Assembly: GCF_002994005.1 (NCBI RefSeq)
Contig: NZ_POSN01000003.1
Coordinates: 158,446 to 222,445 of the forward strand
Direction: 5' to 3'
Origin: Apilactobacillus quenuiae
GTDB lineage: Bacteria; Bacillota; Bacilli; Lactobacillales; Lactobacillaceae
Length of the DNA stretch: 64,000 nt
Below, one piece after another: positions 25,563 to 33,554 of the stretch (within the stretch, counting starts at the first letter, position 1; each line of letters starts with the position of its first letter). The notes below the pieces were generated by a model that saw nothing but the letters and a program-made list of their open reading frames with translations, searched no databases and was not told where the DNA came from. The translations under genes and the position numbers were made by a program.

Positions 25563-25608
25563 AAATGACCCCCTAAAGTTGTTTGAAAATAACTTTAGGG
25601 GGTCATTT
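25563..25608. terminator. Strong bidirectional terminator
   Basis: Perfect 18-bp arms (25563-25580 and 25591-25608) with a GGGGG/CCCCC core; serves the quinone operon and the minus-strand gene ending at 25627. Confidence 0.85.
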
Positions 25609-25626
25609 CATAATAATTTTTTTCTT

Positions 25627-25892
25627 TTATATAATAATGAAAGCAGAGATTACATTATAATAAATCACGGAAACAATAATAGTCGCCAAATTGTACATGA
25701 TAATGTTTTATTATAGTTGATATCTTTTTTCTCAATTAACTTTTCTAAATAAAAGAGATAAAAACCATTAAAAAAGAATATGATACCAAATATGCTTGCA
25801 ATTAAATGGTTATCTTTTACGAAAGTAAACAATACTAAAGTAAAAAAAGATAATAAGTAAGTAATTCGAAATAAATATAGTTTTAATTTCAT
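25627..25892 (-). pseudogene. Small membrane protein, frameshifted near its C-terminus
   Basis: The ATG frame (stop at 25665) gives 75 residues: two membrane helices, then DINYNKTLSCTIWRLLLFP. One added A in the A4 run (complement of about 25708-25711) would switch to a frame ending at 25627 and encode NIIMYNLATIIVSVIYYNVISAFI, a third membrane helix (written here in parts: IIMYNLATIIV, VIYYNVISAF). So a full-length three-helix protein of about 87 residues seems to have lost its last helix. AGGAG sits 9 bases before the start. Function unknown. Confidence 0.5.
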
Positions 25893-25921
25893 GAATTGAT
25901 ACTCCTAATTTAATAAATTTT

Positions 25922-26026
25922 TTAATTATTAACTGCATTTAATCCCACAACAATGCCCAAAAAGAAGCCTAAAGAAAGAATAATCGTAAACAATATCCAA
26001 TATCTGTATTTATATAATTCTTTCAT
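25922..26026 (-). CDS. 34-residue single-helix membrane peptide
   Basis: Begins MKELYKYRYW, then one hydrophobic helix (ILFTIILSLGFFLGIVVGL) and a short NAVNN tail. AAAGGGTG lies 9-10 bases before the ATG. It lies 30 bases upstream of the frameshifted membrane-protein gene on the same strand, so the two may be co-transcribed. Too short for usual gene calls. Function unknown; small membrane subunit or toxin-like peptide are possibilities. Confidence 0.45.
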   Translation of the reverse strand: MKELYKYRYWILFTIILSLGFFLGIVVGLNAVNN

Positions 26027-26195
26027 AATGTAATTGCACCCTTTCATCCCAAGTTTAATTTATAAATATTATCATCAATTTTTTCAATTTGAATATTATT
26101 TAAAATGAAATTTATTAATAAAGATTTCCCTCTAAAATTCAATTATTTTAGTAATTATACATAATATATTAAAATTTGTATAAGGAGGATTATTT

Positions 26196-26600
26196 ATGAA
26201 AATTAAATCAATTGATCATATAGTTTTAACTGTAAAAGATATTAAAAAAAGTTTATGTTTTTATGTAAATGGTCTTAATATGCAAAAAGAAATATTTGAA
26301 ACAGATAATAGAAAAAGATATGCACTAAAATTTGGTAACATGAAAATCAATTTACATGAGATAAATAATGAATTTAATCCGAAAGCTGACTTACCAACAC
26401 CTGGATCAGAAGATTTATGTTTAATTTCAGAAACTCCCATTAAAAAGGTCATTCAAGAATTAAATGATAAAAAAATTAAGATTATCGAAGGTCCTGAAAA
26501 TAAGCATGGAGCTATGGGATCGATTACATCGATTTATTTGAGAGATCCTGATAAAAATTTAGTAGAAATATCTAATTACAATGATAGATTTATTAGATAA
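26196..26600 (+). CDS. VOC-family (glyoxalase-like) protein
   Basis: 134 residues with two beta-alpha-beta-beta-beta modules. Putative metal ligands are His8 (SIDHIVLTV), His in NLHEIN and Glu in NLVEISNY near the C-terminus, the order seen in vicinal-oxygen-chelate enzymes related to fosfomycin resistance and glyoxalase proteins. AAGGAGG precedes the ATG. Substrate unknown. Followed by a short truncated ORF. Confidence 0.85.
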   Translation: MKIKSIDHIVLTVKDIKKSLCFYVNGLNMQKEIFETDNRKRYALKFGNMKINLHEINNEFNPKADLPTPGSEDLCLISETPIKKVIQELNDKKIKIIEGPENKHGAMGSITSIYLRDPDKNLVEISNYNDRFIR

Positions 26601-26626
26601 ATAAAAAGCAAAAAGGGGCGAAATAT

Positions 26627-26758
26627 ATGAATATATTATTACCAGATATAAAAACTTTAGAAAAAATCACCGGCATTCAAATTAATGATTTAGCAGAAAT
26701 GGTAAAAGCCGCATACATAATGATGACTAATAAAAAATATTATCCATTGATTTTATAG
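26627..26758 (+). pseudogene. 43-residue ORF, possible remnant of an ornithine-cyclodeaminase-type gene
   Basis: AAGGGG precedes an ATG that opens a frame reading MNILLPDIKTLEKI, then AEMVKAAYIMMTNKKYYPL, and stops at once. The pattern (short strand, helix ending xVxxAYxxxxxxxxxxPL) resembles the first 40 residues of ornithine cyclodeaminase/mu-crystallin proteins, whose remaining ~270 residues are absent. Assignment is weak; it could be a genuine small protein. Confidence 0.35.
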
Positions 26759-26840
26759 TTCAAAGAACTACTTTAAAAAAATAAAGTTGTTTTCTTTGAC
26801 TTTAATATAATAATTATATACTGTTTATTTATACTAATAA

Positions 26841-26916
26841 TTATATGGGGTGCTTTTGGCTGAGATTATACCCAGAAACTTGATCCAGGTAATGCTGGCG
26901 AAAGGACAATAAAATG
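26841..26916 (+). ncRNA. TPP riboswitch (THI box)
   Basis: Contains GGGGTGC, GGCTGAGA, ACCC, then TTGATCCAGGTAATGCTGGCG and AAGGA, matching the conserved thiamin pyrophosphate aptamer in order (the long block runs 26880-26900). It is followed by an intrinsic terminator and then thiW, so TPP should cause premature termination. Confidence 0.95.
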
Positions 26917-26924
26917 TTACTGGC

Positions 26925-26957
26925 AGCGCTATCTTTTTTGGTAGTGCTTTTTTATTT
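26925..26957 (+). terminator. Riboswitch expression-platform terminator
   Basis: AGCGCTATC (26925-26933) pairs with GGTAGTGCT (26940-26948) with two wobble pairs, followed by a T tract. The upstream TACTGGCAGC stretch can compete with the aptamer's 3' side. Confidence 0.8.
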
Positions 26958-26996
26958 AATATTACAGTTAATTGCCCTCCAAATGGAGGATAAATT

Positions 26997-27515
26997 ATGC
27001 ATAAAGAAAAATATACTGTTCAAAGATTAGTCGTACTAGCTACGATGATTGCATTAGATTTTGTATTATCACCAATTTTTAGAATTGAGGGCATGACTCC
27101 TATATCTAGTGTCATGAATGTCATTGCAGCTGTTTTAATGGGGCCCACATATACTGTTATTATGGCAATTGCTTGCGCATTAATGCGGATGCTGTTTTTA
27201 GGGATTCCACCATTAGCATTTACTGGTGCTGTTTTTGGCGGACTCCTAGCGGGTATTTTTTATAAATACAGTCAAAAAACTATTTTAGCAATCGTTGGTG
27301 AAATTATTGGGACTGGATTAATTGGATCTCTTGCTTCTTACCCGATTATGGTAATATACACTGGCAATAGTAACCAAATTTTCTGGTTTTTGTTTACCCC
27401 TAAATTTTTTGGTGGTGCTATTTCAGGATCAATTATCGCCTATTTAATTTTAATAAAATTGTCTAAAATTAATTCTTTTAAGAAAGCGAATACTTATTTT
27501 AGTAATAATTATTAA
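26997..27515 (+). CDS. thiW: ECF transporter S component, ThiW-type
   Basis: 172 residues with five to six membrane helices. RLVVLATMIALDFVLSPIFRIEGMTPISS and VIAAVLMGPTY (here in parts) carry the FRIEGM and LMGP motifs of ThiW, the substrate-binding subunit for the thiamin thiazole precursor. It would work with a shared EcfAAT energising module, which is not in this window. Controlled by the TPP riboswitch upstream. GGAGG is 8 bases before the ATG. No other thiamin gene is adjacent. Confidence 0.88.
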   Translation: MHKEKYTVQRLVVLATMIALDFVLSPIFRIEGMTPISSVMNVIAAVLMGPTYTVIMAIACALMRMLFLGIPPLAFTGAVFGGLLAGIFYKYSQKTILAIVGEIIGTGLIGSLASYPIMVIYTGNSNQIFWFLFTPKFFGGAISGSIIAYLILIKLSKINSFKKANTYFSNNY

Positions 27516-27526
27516 TTATTTCCATA

Positions 27527-27602
27527 TATAGTTCGTAAATAATGAATTATTGATATTTATATGGTAAAATTATCATATAATTTACCTAAAAGGCGAACTA
27601 TA
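27527..27602. promoter_or_regulatory. Pair of inverted PurR-like boxes
   Basis: TATAGTTCG (27527-27535) and CGAACTATA (27594-27602) are exact inverted copies. Read outward each fits the PurBox AWWWCCGAACWWT at 12 of 13 (left, complement strand) and 11 of 13 (right). They flank a region with TATAAT and two hairpins, directly before the purine permease. Alternatively the two form a long closing stem of a leader RNA. Confidence 0.5.
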
Positions 27603-27619
27603 AAAGGAGAGATTACATA

Positions 27620-28930
27620 ATGATTAACAAAATTGCTGACTTTTTTCATTTTAATGAATTAGGTACCAATTACAAAAAGGAAACATTAGCAGGTATTACC
27701 ACTTTTGTTTCAATGGTATATATCATCTTCCTAAATCCTAATGTTTTAGGAGCTGCTGGAATGGATAAAGGAGCAGTATTTACATCAACTGCTTTGGCAA
27801 CTGCCCTTGGTTGTTTCTTAATGGGAATTATTGCTAATTATCCAATTGCTTTATCTACTAGCTTAGGAATGAATGCATTCTTTGCATATTCAGTTTGTGT
27901 GGGGATGAAAGTTCCATGGCCAACTGCTTTAGCGGGTACATTCATCGCCGCTGTTATTTTCATTATTTTAACTGCATTTAAATTAAGAGAAAAAATCATT
28001 GATGCCATTCCTACCGATCTAAAAAGTGCAATTGCTGGTGGAATTGGTTTATTCATTGCTTTTCTAGGATTAAATCAAGGTGGCATGATTGTTGCTGATA
28101 AAAGTACTCTTGTGACACTAGGCTCATTTCATACAGGCACTACTTGGCTTACAATATTTGGGCTTATCTTAGTAATTGTTTTAATGAGTGCTCGTGTTCC
28201 TGGAGCCATTTTTATTGGCATGGTTGCAACTGCCATTTTAGGTATGATAACTGGATTAATCGCAATGCCTCATCAAATTGTTTCAAGCATTCCAAGTATT
28301 AAACCAGTTTTCTTAGCTTGTATCTCACACATTGGTGATATTAATACTGTTAAATTATGGATTGTTGTATTTACCTTCTTACTAGTATCATTTTTCGATA
28401 CTGCTGGTACTTTAGTTGGTTTAGCACAACAAGCTGGTTTCATTAAAGACAACAAGATTCCAAGAATTGGCCGTGCACTAGCTGCTGATTCTACTACTAT
28501 GTTAGGTGGTTCATTATTAGGAACTTCTCCTATGGGGGCTTTCGTTGAATCATCTGCCGGAATTGCCGTTGGTGGTCGTTCAGGATTTACAGTTATTATT
28601 ACTGGAATTATGTTTATTCTAGGAACTTTCTTCTCTCCATTATTAGGTGTCATCACTGATCAAGTGACCGCACCAGCACTAATCATTATTGGTGTTTTAA
28701 TGGCTAGTTCATTAAAAGATATTCATTGGGAAAAATTTGAATTGGCGGCCCCTTCATTCTTAATTGTTTTGGGGATGCCTCTTTCATACAGTATCTCAGA
28801 TGGAATTGCTTTAGGATTTATTACTTATCCATTATCTATGATTGCTGCTAAACGTGGTAAAGAAGTTAATGCGTTTATGTATTCATTAGCAATTATCTTC
28901 ATTATCTTTTTCTGGTTATTAAGTGAATAA
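27620..28930 (+). CDS. NCS2-family (AzgA-like) purine permease
   Basis: 436 residues with about 13 membrane helices, cytoplasmic membrane uptake of hypoxanthine, guanine or adenine by proton symport. Family marks: TLAGITTFVSMVYIIFLNP at the start, STSLGMNAFFAY, LFIAFLGLNQGGMI, a DTAGTLVGLAQQAG motif and SLLGTSPMGAFVESSAGIAVGGRSG (parts SSAGIA, VGGRSG), characteristic of the AzgA/PbuG/PbuO group. AAAGGAGAG precedes the ATG. Probable PurR control through the flanking boxes. Confidence 0.9.
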   Translation: MINKIADFFHFNELGTNYKKETLAGITTFVSMVYIIFLNPNVLGAAGMDKGAVFTSTALATALGCFLMGIIANYPIALSTSLGMNAFFAYSVCVGMKVPWPTALAGTFIAAVIFIILTAFKLREKIIDAIPTDLKSAIAGGIGLFIAFLGLNQGGMIVADKSTLVTLGSFHTGTTWLTIFGLILVIVLMSARVPGAIFIGMVATAILGMITGLIAMPHQIVSSIPSIKPVFLACISHIGDINTVKLWIVVFTFLLVSFFDTAGTLVGLAQQAGFIKDNKIPRIGRALAADSTTMLGGSLLGTSPMGAFVESSAGIAVGGRSGFTVIITGIMFILGTFFSPLLGVITDQVTAPALIIIGVLMASSLKDIHWEKFELAAPSFLIVLGMPLSYSISDGIALGFITYPLSMIAAKRGKEVNAFMYSLAIIFIIFFWLLSE

Positions 28931-28935
28931 TATAT

Positions 28936-28963
28936 AAAAAATACCCAATAAAGGGTATTTTTT
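28936..28963 (+). terminator. Terminator of the purine permease gene
   Basis: AAATACCC pairs with GGGTATTT around AATAAA, followed by T. Confidence 0.75.
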
Positions 28964-28989
28964 ATATAATTTTATAGGAGTTTATTTTT

Positions 28990-29478
28990 ATGAATAAAAA
29001 ACAAGAATATATTGATAAGTTATGTTTAGGCCCTCATCCAGAAGGTGGTTGGTACAAGGAAACATATCATAGTGAAAACAATTTTTTTGACGATGATAGC
29101 AAGGATCAGCGGTACTTCTACACTTCAATTTACTTTTTACTAGATAAAAATAGTCCATCTCATTTTCATAAATTAAATCATGACGAACTTTGGTACTATC
29201 ATGATGGCAATACAATCACTATTCATTGTATTTCACCTCAAGGAAAATATTATAAAGTCCAATTAGGGAAAGATATTATGAATGGTCAAGTACTACAATT
29301 TAAAGTACCTAAGAATACAATTTTTGCATCTGAAATAAATGAAGATAGTTTTTGCCTTGTAAGTTGTATGGTTTCACCTGGATTCAGCTATAATGATTTC
29401 ATTTTATTAAGAAAAAAAGAATTAATAAAACAACATCCTAGTTTAAAAAATCTAATTGAGAGACTCACAATTGATTAA
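28990..29478 (+). CDS. Cupin protein, DUF985
   Basis: 162 residues, single cupin barrel: LGPHPEGGWYKETYHS at the N-terminus is the DUF985 hallmark, followed by SIYFLL, SHFHKLNHDELWYYHDG (cupin motif with HFH...HDE) and a C-terminal VSCMVSPGFSYNDF motif 2. Some homologues are uronate or sugar-nucleotide epimerase-like proteins; activity is not established. TAGGAG precedes the ATG. The next gene begins 16 bases on, so a two-gene unit is likely. Confidence 0.85.
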   Translation: MNKKQEYIDKLCLGPHPEGGWYKETYHSENNFFDDDSKDQRYFYTSIYFLLDKNSPSHFHKLNHDELWYYHDGNTITIHCISPQGKYYKVQLGKDIMNGQVLQFKVPKNTIFASEINEDSFCLVSCMVSPGFSYNDFILLRKKELIKQHPSLKNLIERLTID

Positions 29479-29494
29479 TTAAGGAGAAAATATT

Positions 29495-30049
29495 ATGTAT
29501 AAAGAAGCCCTATTAATTATTGATTACACTAATGATTTTGTAGATGACAAAGGTGCCTTAACAGTGGGTAAACCTGGACAAAAATTAGAAGATTACATTA
29601 TTAACTTAGCTAATCAATTTGTTGAAAAAGATAATTGGGTTATTTTACCCACCGATTTGCATAAAAAAGATAATCCCTATCATCCCGAAACTAAATTATT
29701 TCCCCCACATAACCTAGCTAATACTTGGGGACATGAATTCTATGGCAAGCTTCAGACATGGTATGATCAACATAAAGATGATGCCCAAGTTTATATGTAT
29801 GACAAAACTAGATACAGTGCTTTTGCCGGAACTGACCTAGATTTAAGATTACGCGAACGAAACATTAAAACTATACATTTAGTTGGTGTATGTACTGATA
29901 TTTGTGTTTTACACACTGCAATTGATGCATATAATTTAAACTATAATATCGTAATTCATGAAAATGGTGTCGCTGCCACTAGTGAAGCTGCACAGGAATT
30001 TTCTTTAAATCATTTTAAAAATTCATTAGGAGCAACTATTAGAAAATAG
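29495..30049 (+). CDS. Isochorismatase-family cysteine hydrolase, nicotinamidase-like
   Basis: 184 residues. The catalytic triad of the family is visible: Asp in LLIIDYTNDF, Lys in DKTRYSAF and Cys in GVCTDICVLHTA, with the cis-peptide-containing VGVCTD loop. A metal-binding D-x-H segment (PTDLHKK) supports nicotinamidase, which converts nicotinamide to nicotinate for NAD salvage. AAGGAG precedes the ATG. Co-directional with the DUF985 gene. Confidence 0.82.
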   Translation: MYKEALLIIDYTNDFVDDKGALTVGKPGQKLEDYIINLANQFVEKDNWVILPTDLHKKDNPYHPETKLFPPHNLANTWGHEFYGKLQTWYDQHKDDAQVYMYDKTRYSAFAGTDLDLRLRERNIKTIHLVGVCTDICVLHTAIDAYNLNYNIVIHENGVAATSEAAQEFSLNHFKNSLGATIRK

Positions 30050-30060
30050 AATATAAAAAC

Positions 30061-30101
30061 AAAAATAGAGCTTTCAATTAACATTGAAAGTTCTATTTTT
30101 T
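30061..30101. terminator. Bidirectional terminator
   Basis: AAAAATAGAGCTTTCAAT pairs with ATTGAAAGTTCTATTTTT around TAAC, between convergent units. Confidence 0.8.
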
Positions 30102-30119
30102 ACATTAAATAAATCATTT

Positions 30120-30815
30120 TTAAACTAAGCTCTTTTCGTCAACACTGATAAATTGACCTTTTCCATCAACAATTTGATAATTTTTATCAGCATATTTAAT
30201 TAATCTATCATCGTGTGTAATTAAGATAATTAATTTGTTTTGGTCATGTGCTAACTTTCTAAATTGTTCCATAACTTCAATTGCCCTTTTACCATCCAAA
30301 GCAGCCGTAGGTTCATCAGCCAAAATAATTTTCGGATTAGTATAAACTGCTCGTGCAATCGCTACCCTTTGTTGTTGTCCACCTGATAATTCATCTGGAT
30401 AGTGATTTAATAAATCTTTCAAGCCTAACTCGTCAATTAAACCATCAAATGAAGATTTAGTAATATTATTATGTTCTTTTACACGATTAGCTAGTTCAAA
30501 TTGATCTTTAACTTTAAGATATGGAAGCAAATTATATGATTGAAGCACAAAACTAATATTGTTTAACCTAAAGTTACTTTGTGCTTTTTTAGATAATGAT
30601 TCATAATCTTGTCCATTAATTTTAACTGATCCTGAAGTTGGTGATAAAATACCACCTAAAATTTTAATAAAAGTACTTTTACCTGACCCTGAAGGACCAG
30701 TAACTGTTATCATTTCACCCTGATCAGCACTAAAAGTTATACCAGATAAAGCGGTTGTTTTGCTTAACTTAGTGCCATAAATTTTATTAATTTGGTTTAA
30801 TTCAATCATTTTCAT
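30120..30815 (-). CDS. hrtA: Heme efflux ABC transporter ATPase (HrtA-like)
   Basis: 231 residues from ATG 30815, which lies 9 bases after GGAGG; ATG 30821 overlaps the hrtB stop. Complete ABC ATPase: Walker A GPSGSGKST, Q-loop VLQSYNLLPYL, signature LSGGQQQR, Walker B IILADEPTAALD and the switch His (ITHDD). MacB/LolD/HrtA class. Last gene of the TetR-permease-ATPase operon whose order and operator match lactococcal hrtRBA, so heme export at the membrane is the likely role. Confidence 0.75.
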   Translation of the reverse strand: MKMIELNQINKIYGTKLSKTTALSGITFSADQGEMITVTGPSGSGKSTFIKILGGILSPTSGSVKINGQDYESLSKKAQSNFRLNNISFVLQSYNLLPYLKVKDQFELANRVKEHNNITKSSFDGLIDELGLKDLLNHYPDELSGGQQQRVAIARAVYTNPKIILADEPTAALDGKRAIEVMEQFRKLAHDQNKLIILITHDDRLIKYADKNYQIVDGKGQFISVDEKSLV

Positions 30816-30820
30816 CTTCA

Positions 30821-31888
30821 TTAACCTCCAATCACTGTTGCCGGATCAATTTTGGTTACTGTACGCATTGGAATAATTGATCCAATAATTGCCATCACAA
30901 CCAATAGTAATGCCGTTCCTAAAATTAACATCATATTAAATGTCATTGGCACTGCTGCTGGCATTAATAACGCTGTGATAAGTGTTAAACCACCACTAAT
31001 TGCTACCCCAATAACAGATATGATAACTGCTTGACTAATAATGTTCTTAATTAGATAGCTGTTTGCAATTCCTTGGATTTTCATCACAGCAAAGAACGGA
31101 ATCTTTTGCATCGTTAATACATATAAGAAAATTGCAATAATAAATAATGTAATTAATAGCAAGAAAACAATCATAAAGGTAAAGGTATTATTTTGTGCAC
31201 TATATCCAGGTAATTTTTGAATAAAATCATTAATCGATAAAACTTGTGTCCCACTTGCTACATTTGTAACTTTATCTTTGGTTACGATTGCACTAATATT
31301 TTTAATTTTATTATTGCCAAATTTAAACGCTTGAATATCATTTTCAGCTCCATAAATTACTGGAGCGACATTTAATTTGGCGTTTTTAGTAACACCCACA
31401 ATTTTAAATTTAGGTGAATTATTACCCATAGTAATTAGTTGTCCTAGATGATAATGATTTTCATTAATCAAGTTTTGATCAACTACTACTTCTTTGGCAT
31501 TTTTAAATTTACGCCCTTTTACAATATTTAAATCATTGTATATATATTGTTGTTTATTGATTCCTAAAATTTGTACGCCTGTTTTATCACCTTTTTTAAG
31601 GTTTTGAACATTTGCTGATAATTGAGTAATATTTGCTCTATTTTTACCAGCTTTAATTGATTTAGACTGCCTATTGGTAAGAGTAGATTGCGTTAATGAA
31701 CCATTTGCATCCGCATTTAAAACAATATTACTAGCATTCCAAGTATCAATGGCTTGGCGGTTAGAACTGCTCAAACCATTAGCCAAAGCTGTTAGTACAA
31801 AAATTAAGTATGCAATTAAGATAATTACTGATCCAATTAATCCATATCTTAATTTATTCTTCTTCATTTCCTTAATAGATAAGAACAT
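30821..31888 (-). CDS. hrtB: Heme efflux ABC permease (HrtB-like)
   Basis: 355 residues, FtsX/MacB-type permease with one N-terminal helix (about 14-38), a ~200-residue extracellular domain and three C-terminal helices (about 235-260, 285-310, 320-345), the topology and length of HrtB. The N-terminus MFLSIKEMKKNKLRYGLIG is typical. Last motif IGSIIPMRTVTKIDPATVI is the usual FtsX tail. It begins 14 bases after the TetR gene and is overlapped by hrtA. Heme as substrate is inferred from the regulator and the operon order. Confidence 0.75.
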   Translation of the reverse strand: MFLSIKEMKKNKLRYGLIGSVIILIAYLIFVLTALANGLSSSNRQAIDTWNASNIVLNADANGSLTQSTLTNRQSKSIKAGKNRANITQLSANVQNLKKGDKTGVQILGINKQQYIYNDLNIVKGRKFKNAKEVVVDQNLINENHYHLGQLITMGNNSPKFKIVGVTKNAKLNVAPVIYGAENDIQAFKFGNNKIKNISAIVTKDKVTNVASGTQVLSINDFIQKLPGYSAQNNTFTFMIVFLLLITLFIIAIFLYVLTMQKIPFFAVMKIQGIANSYLIKNIISQAVIISVIGVAISGGLTLITALLMPAAVPMTFNMMLILGTALLLVVMAIIGSIIPMRTVTKIDPATVIGG

Positions 31889-31902
31889 AATTTAACAACT
31901 CC

Positions 31903-32490
31903 TTAATCAATTAAACCATTCTTAATTACTCGTAAATATATTTTAAAATCGGATAAAACTTGCTCTTTATCTGCATCCATCAAAATCTCTTTAATAGTTG
32001 CATGCGCAGCCATTGTGACAAATTTATAAATAGTAATAATTTTACTAGTATCACTTATATTTTGACCATCAACTAATAAAATTAAATTATTCTTACTTAA
32101 TTTGTGATAATCATAATTGCTTTGCTTAAGATCATATTGGTTGTATTCAATATATATTTTGTAAAAATTTCTATATTTAGAATTATCAATTTTATTTATA
32201 AATTTTAATGTGGCTTCATAAAATGCATTTAAAGTATTATCATTTTCTTTTTTGATTTGTTCGAAAACATCAAAATGCACTTCATGCAAAACCGTTTCTA
32301 AAACATAATGATAACTGTCATTAATATCATTAAAATATTTATAAAAAGAGCCTCTAGCAATACCACAACTTTTTATAATTCTTGCAACCTGTGCTTTCGA
32401 TAATTTGTATTCTGAAAATTCATTTAATAATGAATTAAAAATTTGCTTCTTTTTTTCTTCATTTAAATTCTCAAAAGTTTTAGTAGGCAT
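31903..32490 (-). CDS. hrtR: TetR-type heme-responsive repressor (HrtR-like)
   Basis: 195 residues. HTH at about 30-52 (LSKAQVARIIKSCGIARGSFYKYF). Residue 72 is His (LHEVHFDVF), the position of one axial heme ligand in L. lactis HrtR, and a second His in MAAHATIKE (163) is a candidate for the other (lactococcal His149). AGGAG lies 7 bases before the ATG. The promoter carries two copies of the palindrome that lactococcal HrtR recognises. Heme binding would release the repressor and induce the exporter. Confidence 0.78.
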   Translation of the reverse strand: MPTKTFENLNEEKKKQIFNSLLNEFSEYKLSKAQVARIIKSCGIARGSFYKYFNDINDSYHYVLETVLHEVHFDVFEQIKKENDNTLNAFYEATLKFINKIDNSKYRNFYKIYIEYNQYDLKQSNYDYHKLSKNNLILLVDGQNISDTSKIITIYKFVTMAAHATIKEILMDADKEQVLSDFKIYLRVIKNGLID

Positions 32491-32507
32491 TTTGCCATCT
32501 CCTAATG

Positions 32508-32566
32508 TGACACTGTGTCACTTAATTTACATTTTATATTCTATGTCGATAGTGACACCGTGTCAA
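32508..32566 (-). promoter_or_regulatory. hrt promoter with two HrtR-type operators
   Basis: On the minus strand TTGACA (32566-32561) and TAGAAT are 17 bases apart. TGACACGGTGTCA (32565-32553) overlaps the -35, and TGACACAGTGTCA (32520-32508) lies between the -10 and the ribosome binding site. The latter equals the core of the 15-base lactococcal hrt operator as I remember it. Confidence 0.8.
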
Positions 32567-32621
32567 CACATTTAAATTAAAAAAGATTAGAATTTGTAAA
32601 AATCTAATCTAAAATAATGAA

Positions 32622-32975
32622 TTAGAAAAGTATATATCCCATGAAAGCAGCCAATATTCCTAGCAATGCTGTTATAAAGTAATAAAGGATTGCCATCATT
32701 TTATTTTTAAGATTCATCTGAACAGTTTCATTCATATATGTAGAAAAAGTTGTATATCCACCAATAATTGCGATAAAAAAAGCTGTCCAGAAACTGGTTT
32801 TAGGTAATTGCCCATTAATCAATCCTAATAAAAACGATCCTGAAATGTTAATAAATATAGTGGCTATTGGAAAAGAGATACTTTTAAAAGTATCCTTAAA
32901 AAACTTAGTTGTTATAAATCGAAGTACAGAGCCAATTGAAGCACCCAACCCTACCGTCAAAACGTTAAGTATCAT
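32622..32975 (-). CDS. crcB: Fluoride channel subunit CrcB (Fluc)
   Basis: 117 residues, four membrane helices. GASIGSVLRFITT at the first helix, INISGSFLLGLI with the conserved Asn, and GGYTTFSTYMNE, the Fluc TTFST motif with the pore Phe. Overlaps the other crcB by 4 bases (ATGA). Two dissimilar copies in tandem form a heterodimeric channel in many Gram-positives, exporting fluoride across the membrane. Confidence 0.93.
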   Translation of the reverse strand: MILNVLTVGLGASIGSVLRFITTKFFKDTFKSISFPIATIFINISGSFLLGLINGQLPKTSFWTAFFIAIIGGYTTFSTYMNETVQMNLKNKMMAILYYFITALLGILAAFMGYILF

Positions 32976-33361
32976 TTACTTTCACCTCTAGTTATAATCA
33001 AGTTGCCTAATGAATTGCCCAAATTAGCAAATATTAAACCGCCTAATAAACTTACTAATATATATATAATACCTAGACCAATTTCATGATTAATTAATAA
33101 GTTAACACTATCAAATGAAAAAGTTGAAAAAGTTGTAAATCCACCAATTAGTCCCATACTAATTCCACTAATAAGCGCTTCAGAAAGTTCAATTATTTTG
33201 GTCAATATTCCTGTTATCAAAGCTAGTAAAAAAGATCCAATGATGTTTATAATAATTATCGCAATAAAATGACTATTACCAGATATTAAAGTAAAATAGC
33301 CACGCAAGATGCCGCCAATAAAGCCAAAAATAAAGATATAAATAACTTTACGCATAATCAA
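32972..33361 (-). CDS. crcB: Fluoride channel subunit CrcB (Fluc), second copy
   Basis: 129 residues with four helices: GGILRGYFT, IIIINIIGSFLLALI and GLIGGFTTFSTFSFD, the same motifs as its partner. The C-terminal tail (LIITRGESK) is longer. The frame begins at TTG 33361, 6 bases after AGAAG; ATG 33355 is an alternative. First gene of the pair. No fluoride riboswitch was recognised upstream. Confidence 0.92.
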   Translation of the reverse strand: MIMRKVIYIFIFGFIGGILRGYFTLISGNSHFIAIIIINIIGSFLLALITGILTKIIELSEALISGISMGLIGGFTTFSTFSFDSVNLLINHEIGLGIIYILVSLLGGLIFANLGNSLGNLIITRGESK

Positions 33362-33452
33362 ATCGCACTTCTTTCATTCAAAATATAATAATATTTTATA
33401 ACATACCACAAAACATTGTGTATTTCATACTATACCAATTCACATTTTTCTT

Positions 33453-33481
33453 TTGACATTTATCTTTGCAATAACTATCAT
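33453..33481 (+). promoter_or_regulatory. Promoter of the fructokinase gene
   Basis: TTGACA (33453-33458), 17 bases, TATCAT (33476-33481), about 75 bases before the ATG. Confidence 0.55.
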
Positions 33482-33554
33482 TATTAAGGTAGAGATTAAT
33501 ACAATTAAAAAAATATTATTAAATTATTAAAAACCACATAAGGAGTACTCATAT

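Noticed and set aside
27527-27602. Purine riboswitch before the permease
   Set aside because: The TATAAT-ATATGG-TCTACC junction pattern is absent; only stem-like geometry fits.
28273-28656. 127-residue minus-strand frame inside the purine permease gene
   Set aside because: Shadow of a long, well-marked membrane transporter; no start signal.
33362-33552. Fluoride riboswitch before crcB
   Set aside because: No GGCGATGGTGTTCGCC-like core in the region.
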